Part shown: positions 61,143 through 64,000 of the stretch, one piece after another
Numbering within the stretch: the first letter of the stretch is position 1
How the letters are laid out: each line of letters starts with the position of its first letter
Source of the DNA: Arthrobacter pascens
GTDB lineage: Bacteria > Actinomycetota > Actinomycetes > Actinomycetales > Micrococcaceae
DNA: 64,000 nt
Direction of reading: 5' to 3'
Assembly (NCBI RefSeq): GCF_030816475.1
Contig: NZ_JAUSXF010000001.1
Coordinates: forward strand, 2,232,001-2,296,000
Made by a program: the position numbers and the translations under genes
The notes under the pieces: model-generated
Database searches by the model: none
Told to the model about the DNA's origin: nothing
The model's input: only the letters and a program-made list of their open reading frames with translations

Positions 61143-62074
61143 CATTCGGCGAGACCATGATTGCGCTGAGGGCCGACCGCCCGCTGGCCATGAACCCGAA
61201 CATCAGCGCCACGATCGCCGGCGCGGAATCCAATGTGGCCACAGCGCTGGCACGGCTTGGCCACGACGTCCAGTGGGCCGGCCGCGTCGGTGACGACTCC
61301 GGCGGTGAGCTGATCCGCCGCACCCTTCGGGCCGAGTCGGTGGGACAGGACCACGTCACCACTGACCCCGGCCGGCAGACCGGGATCCTGATCTTCGAGC
61401 AGCGGCTGCCGGATGTGACCAGAGTCGGCTATTACCGGCAGAACTCCGCAGGCTCGGCACTGACCATCGATGACCTCGCACCCGCACTGGCCGGAAATCC
61501 CCACATCCTGCACATCACTGGCATCACCTCCGCCTTGGGTGCGAGTGCAGCGGAGGCGGTCCTGAAGGCAGCCTCTGCAGCGCAGGGGGAAGGGGCCACA
61601 GTCACGCTCGACGTGAACTATCGGGCGAAACTATGGAGCAGGGAGGAAGCTGCGGCGGCCCTTCGTGCACTGATCCCCTTTGTCGATGTGATTATTGGTT
61701 CCCCCGACGAAGTGGGCCTCCTCATCGAAGACAGGGCCGCCGCACCAGCTGATTCAGCATCCGCACTCCTTAGCCTGGGGGTACGCGAAGTTGTGCTGAA
61801 ACTCGGCGCCGACGGGGCCACCCTCCATGGAAGGCACGGATTGGTCCACTCCCCCGCCCGCCCTGCCACCGCCGTCGACAGCGTGGGTGCAGGCGACGCC
61901 TTCACGGCCGGCTACATTTCCGGGCTGCTGACCGGCCTCAGCGCGAAAGAACGGCTCTATCTGGCCAACACGCTGGGGGCGTTCGCTGTGTCAAGCAGGG
62001 GGGACTGGGAAGGGCTCCCCACCCGGTCTGAACTTGCACTGCTCGACGCCGGAAACGGCACAGCCCTCCGATGA
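61130..62074 (+). CDS. PfkB-family sugar kinase, 2-keto-3-deoxy-gluconate/galactonate kinase-like
   Basis: The 314-residue ribokinase-fold enzyme has MDVLTFGETMIALRADRP at the start, AGAESNVATALARLGHDVQW, and the C-terminal anion-hole/catalytic motif DSVGAGDAFTAGYISGLL. It would phosphorylate the product of the enolase-superfamily dehydratase for the adjacent aldolase. It overlaps both neighbours, indicating tight coupling. Confidence 0.87.
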   Translation: MDVLTFGETMIALRADRPLAMNPNISATIAGAESNVATALARLGHDVQWAGRVGDDSGGELIRRTLRAESVGQDHVTTDPGRQTGILIFEQRLPDVTRVGYYRQNSAGSALTIDDLAPALAGNPHILHITGITSALGASAAEAVLKAASAAQGEGATVTLDVNYRAKLWSREEAAAALRALIPFVDVIIGSPDEVGLLIEDRAAAPADSASALLSLGVREVVLKLGADGATLHGRHGLVHSPARPATAVDSVGAGDAFTAGYISGLLTGLSAKERLYLANTLGAFAVSSRGDWEGLPTRSELALLDAGNGTALR

Positions 62075-63069
62075 AGGCAGACATGACCCCGGACATTGAA
62101 GACCACTACTATCCGCCGTGGAAGGCGTGCAACCGGGCACCGATGGAGCTTGGTGAAGGGCCGCGGATGCTGCCGGACGGCCGTGTTATCGCCGTCGATA
62201 TCCTGCGCGGCCAGCTCTGGCACATCGACCCGGCCTCCCCGGATGGCGCCGTCCTGCTGCAGGTCCTTCCCGTGCCCCTCGGCGCCGTGGCGCCCATCGC
62301 CGGATCGGATACTGCGCTGCTGGCGGCTACAGGAGACGGGATCGCGATCCTCGACGGCGGTGAGCTCACGTGGCTGGTGAAACTGGAAAGCCCGCAGGCC
62401 GCAGAAGGCACCCCGGGACCGGCCGTCCGGATGAACGACGCGGTCTGCGATCCGCACGGACGCTTCTGGGCCGGGACGATGGCCCTTGACGCAACCCCGG
62501 GGGCAGGTGCCCTGCACCGCGTCAACAACGATGGAAGCATCAGCACGGTCCTCACCGGACTGACCATCCCGAACGGCCCCGCCTTCACCGCCGACGGGTC
62601 AGTGATGTATCTGGCCGACAGCCCCACAGGCACCATCACGCGCTTCGAGGTGGAAACTGCCGGCGGTGAACTTGGAGCCTCGCAGCAGTTCGCGACTGTC
62701 TCCGGCGGAAGTCCGGACGGCATGATAATCGACACGGAAGACCACTTGTGGGTGGCTATTTGGGGCGCCGGCCGGATCAACCGGTACCGGCCGGACGGCA
62801 GCGTTGAGCGGATCCTGCATGTTCCCGCACGACAGCCCACGAGCATCTGTTTTGCCGGACGCTCCATGTCGACACTGGTGGTTACGACAGCAAGGATCGG
62901 ACTCCCCGCCCCGGGTGATTTTGACGGACTTATCCTGTCCGCCGACGTCGGCATCAGCGGCCGTCCAACACCGTCCGCGAGGATTACGACGGCCCAAGGA
63001 GTATCGTATGCCGCCCGGGACTCCAAGACGCCGGACCGAAATCCGCCAGAGGCCTTGCGAGTTGGCTGA
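62071..63069 (+). CDS. SMP-30/gluconolactonase-family lactonase
   Basis: The 332-residue beta-propeller has Glu in MELGEGPRML, the metal/substrate Asn-Asp in RMNDAVCDPHGRFWAGTM, TIPNGPAFTADG and the late Asp in SPDGMIIDTEDHLWVA. It hydrolyses sugar lactones to aldonic acids. ATGA overlap with the kinase shows co-transcription. The last 20 or so residues (SYAARDSKTPDRNPPEALRV) are unlike the usual end, so the 3' end may have been changed. Confidence 0.86.
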   Translation: MKADMTPDIEDHYYPPWKACNRAPMELGEGPRMLPDGRVIAVDILRGQLWHIDPASPDGAVLLQVLPVPLGAVAPIAGSDTALLAATGDGIAILDGGELTWLVKLESPQAAEGTPGPAVRMNDAVCDPHGRFWAGTMALDATPGAGALHRVNNDGSISTVLTGLTIPNGPAFTADGSVMYLADSPTGTITRFEVETAGGELGASQQFATVSGGSPDGMIIDTEDHLWVAIWGAGRINRYRPDGSVERILHVPARQPTSICFAGRSMSTLVVTTARIGLPAPGDFDGLILSADVGISGRPTPSARITTAQGVSYAARDSKTPDRNPPEALRVG

Positions 63070-63725
63070 TGCGGCGGCCGGCTAGCTACAGCAACTTGTT
63101 GTGGCGCGCCACTGGGATTAGCTTCCGGAGGCCCCGACCAGGACTTCGCGGTATTGCGCCGGCAAGCGCACGATCTCGAGTTCGGACAGAGTATTGGGGC
63201 GCCCACACCTGCTGACCCTGCACAACCCGGTCCATATATCCGCGCCGAGTCCCAGCCACCCACTGACCGCCATTCGCCTCCTGGCATCTGACCGGCTCCT
63301 TGACAATATGGTTGGCTCGCGCGCGCACCTCCTCGTCGTGTGCTGACAAGTAGGCTGCGGCCGATAACCAGTGACCGAGGATATGACCGCGAAGATCACT
63401 CGTGGGCGATTCCCATCCCCAGTGCCAAGTTTCGGGGCCGTCGGCTGCAGTCTCTCCGACAGTTGTCCCCTACAGAACCGGAGTATCGCCACAACCCCGC
63501 CTCCATGAGATACGGACGAAGTAAGTTCTCAGCGGTGAGACTCATCAAATATTCGCGATTCACCTGTGCTCTGGACAGTGCGGGACGGGACCTTCAAGTA
63601 GTTCCGCATCACGAGGCCCAACGAAGTCAACCGAATTTCTCTGATTCACAAGATCTCCCGATCAGGTCAAAAACGGACACTAAGGAAAGGTCGCTCGACT
63701 ACGCCGGGCGAGGCGATTGTTTTGT
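63070..63725. other. Region without a recognised gene
   Basis: Composition is less GC-rich than the flanks. Overlapping open frames (for example minus 63492-63118 and plus 63340-63738) show no domain or ribosome site. The stretch separates the sugar-oxidation operon from a convergent GH43 gene and may contain gene remnants. Confidence 0.45.
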
Positions 63726-64000
63726 TCAGTTGGAATAGTCGGCATCTGCAGCCGGGACCCGGTAGATCCCGTTGGTTTCAGCCACGAGTCGGATGGTAAG
63801 CCTTTCAAAGGTAAGTTCATTGGGCTGGTGAAACACCAGAAAGCTACTATTTCGTGTCGTCAGCAGCATTGCGTGTCCGCCATCAGACCCAACGAGGGGT
63901 TGCGGTTCGTGCGCCCATGGTCCGGTTATGAGACCAGTGGAGCTGCGGGCCACGCCGACTGAATAGCCTCCTTCGCCGCCGCTGGACCAGAGGAGTGCAA
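63726..64000 (-). CDS. Glycoside hydrolase family 43-like protein, C-terminal part (partial)
   Basis: The frame enters from the right edge and encodes ALLWSSGGEGGYSVGVARSS, TGLITGPWAHEPQPLVGSD, GGHAMLLTTRNSSFLVFHQP and ends ...YRVPAADADYSN at 63726. The run WSS-GG-Y-x-VGVA-S-S-G-x-I-x-GPW followed by DGGHAML and HQPN is the standard end of GH43 arabinan/xylan-type enzymes. The catalytic part lies outside the window. Confidence 0.8.
   Translation of the reverse strand, partial: ALLWSSGGEGGYSVGVARSSTGLITGPWAHEPQPLVGSDGGHAMLLTTRNSSFLVFHQPNELTFERLTIRLVAETNGIYRVPAADADYSN

Noticed and set aside
1..64000. tRNA, rRNA, CRISPR arrays, replication origin
   Set aside because: No cloverleaf, rRNA stretch, regularly spaced repeats or iterons with a rep gene could be recognised by eye.

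Overview
The window looks like accessory DNA of a high-GC Gram-positive bacterium of the Arthrobacter / Pseudarthrobacter / Paenarthrobacter type. The evidence is a GC-rich composition with strong third-position GC, OpcA next to G6PDH, GTG/TTG starts, ATGA stop/start overlaps and abundant FCD-type GntR regulators. The genus is an inference. No rRNA, tRNA, CRISPR array or core informational gene was seen. A ParM/ParR-type partition pair (32.8-34.7 kb), an IS110-family element and many broken genes suggest a plasmid, megaplasmid or plasmid-derived island.

Layout. 0-3.2 kb: FCD-GntR regulator, Asp/Glu racemase-like protein and proline dehydrogenase, all on the minus strand. 3.2-7.7 kb: two MarR-controlled redox modules, one with a frameshifted luciferase-like oxidoreductase and one with an MDR oxidoreductase, MarR and an NmrA-like SDR; both have striking palindromic operators. 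7.9-13.3 kb: ribulose monophosphate (formaldehyde) module hxlB-hxlA-zwf-opcA, divergent from an unusual one-piece regulator in which a degenerate histidine kinase is fused to a LuxR HTH. 13.4-25.1 kb: amine/amino-acid catabolism, with an amino-acid ABC transporter, a sarcosine-oxidase-like flavoenzyme, succinate-semialdehyde dehydrogenase, two GntR regulators, a decayed aldehyde dehydrogenase, a gamma-glutamylputrescine-oxidase-like enzyme and a HAD hydrolase. 25.1-32.4 kb: a GntR-controlled sugar ABC transporter and enolase-superfamily enzyme, followed by truncated amidohydrolase and mutarotase genes and a frameshifted IS110 transposase. 32.4-35.3 kb: ParM/ParR and a leaderless small HTH gene. 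35.6-38.1 kb: kinase plus class III aminotransferase/phospholyase.

38.7-46.4 kb is a hexuronate block: MFS transporter, Zn-alcohol dehydrogenase, ManD mannonate dehydratase, KDG kinase, fructuronate reductase-like enzyme and KDPG aldolase, facing a divergent GntR regulator. 46.4-52.3 kb holds small stand-alone genes: TetR, aldo/keto reductase, saccharopine-dehydrogenase-like, SnoaL, SRPBCC, MBL fold, VOC and SPW. 52.7-64 kb is a second sugar block with GH43 enzymes at both ends, a ROK regulator and an ABC transporter with one frameshifted permease. It also carries an acid-sugar dehydratase, an SDR sugar/uronate dehydrogenase, KDPG-type aldolase, KDG kinase and SMP-30 lactonase, which together form a De Ley-Doudoroff-like semi-phosphorylative route.

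How it fits together. Both sugar blocks converge on 2-keto-3-deoxy acids, pyruvate and glyceraldehyde 3-phosphate. N-demethylating amine oxidation could supply formaldehyde to the RuMP module. Three amine-related promoters 14-36 kb apart carry the same operator over their -35 box, which suggests one regulon. The many disruptions (two 4-bp tandem duplications, a 1-bp insertion, a nonsense codon, a lost ATG, internal deletions) show either ongoing decay or, for some single-base events, sequencing error.
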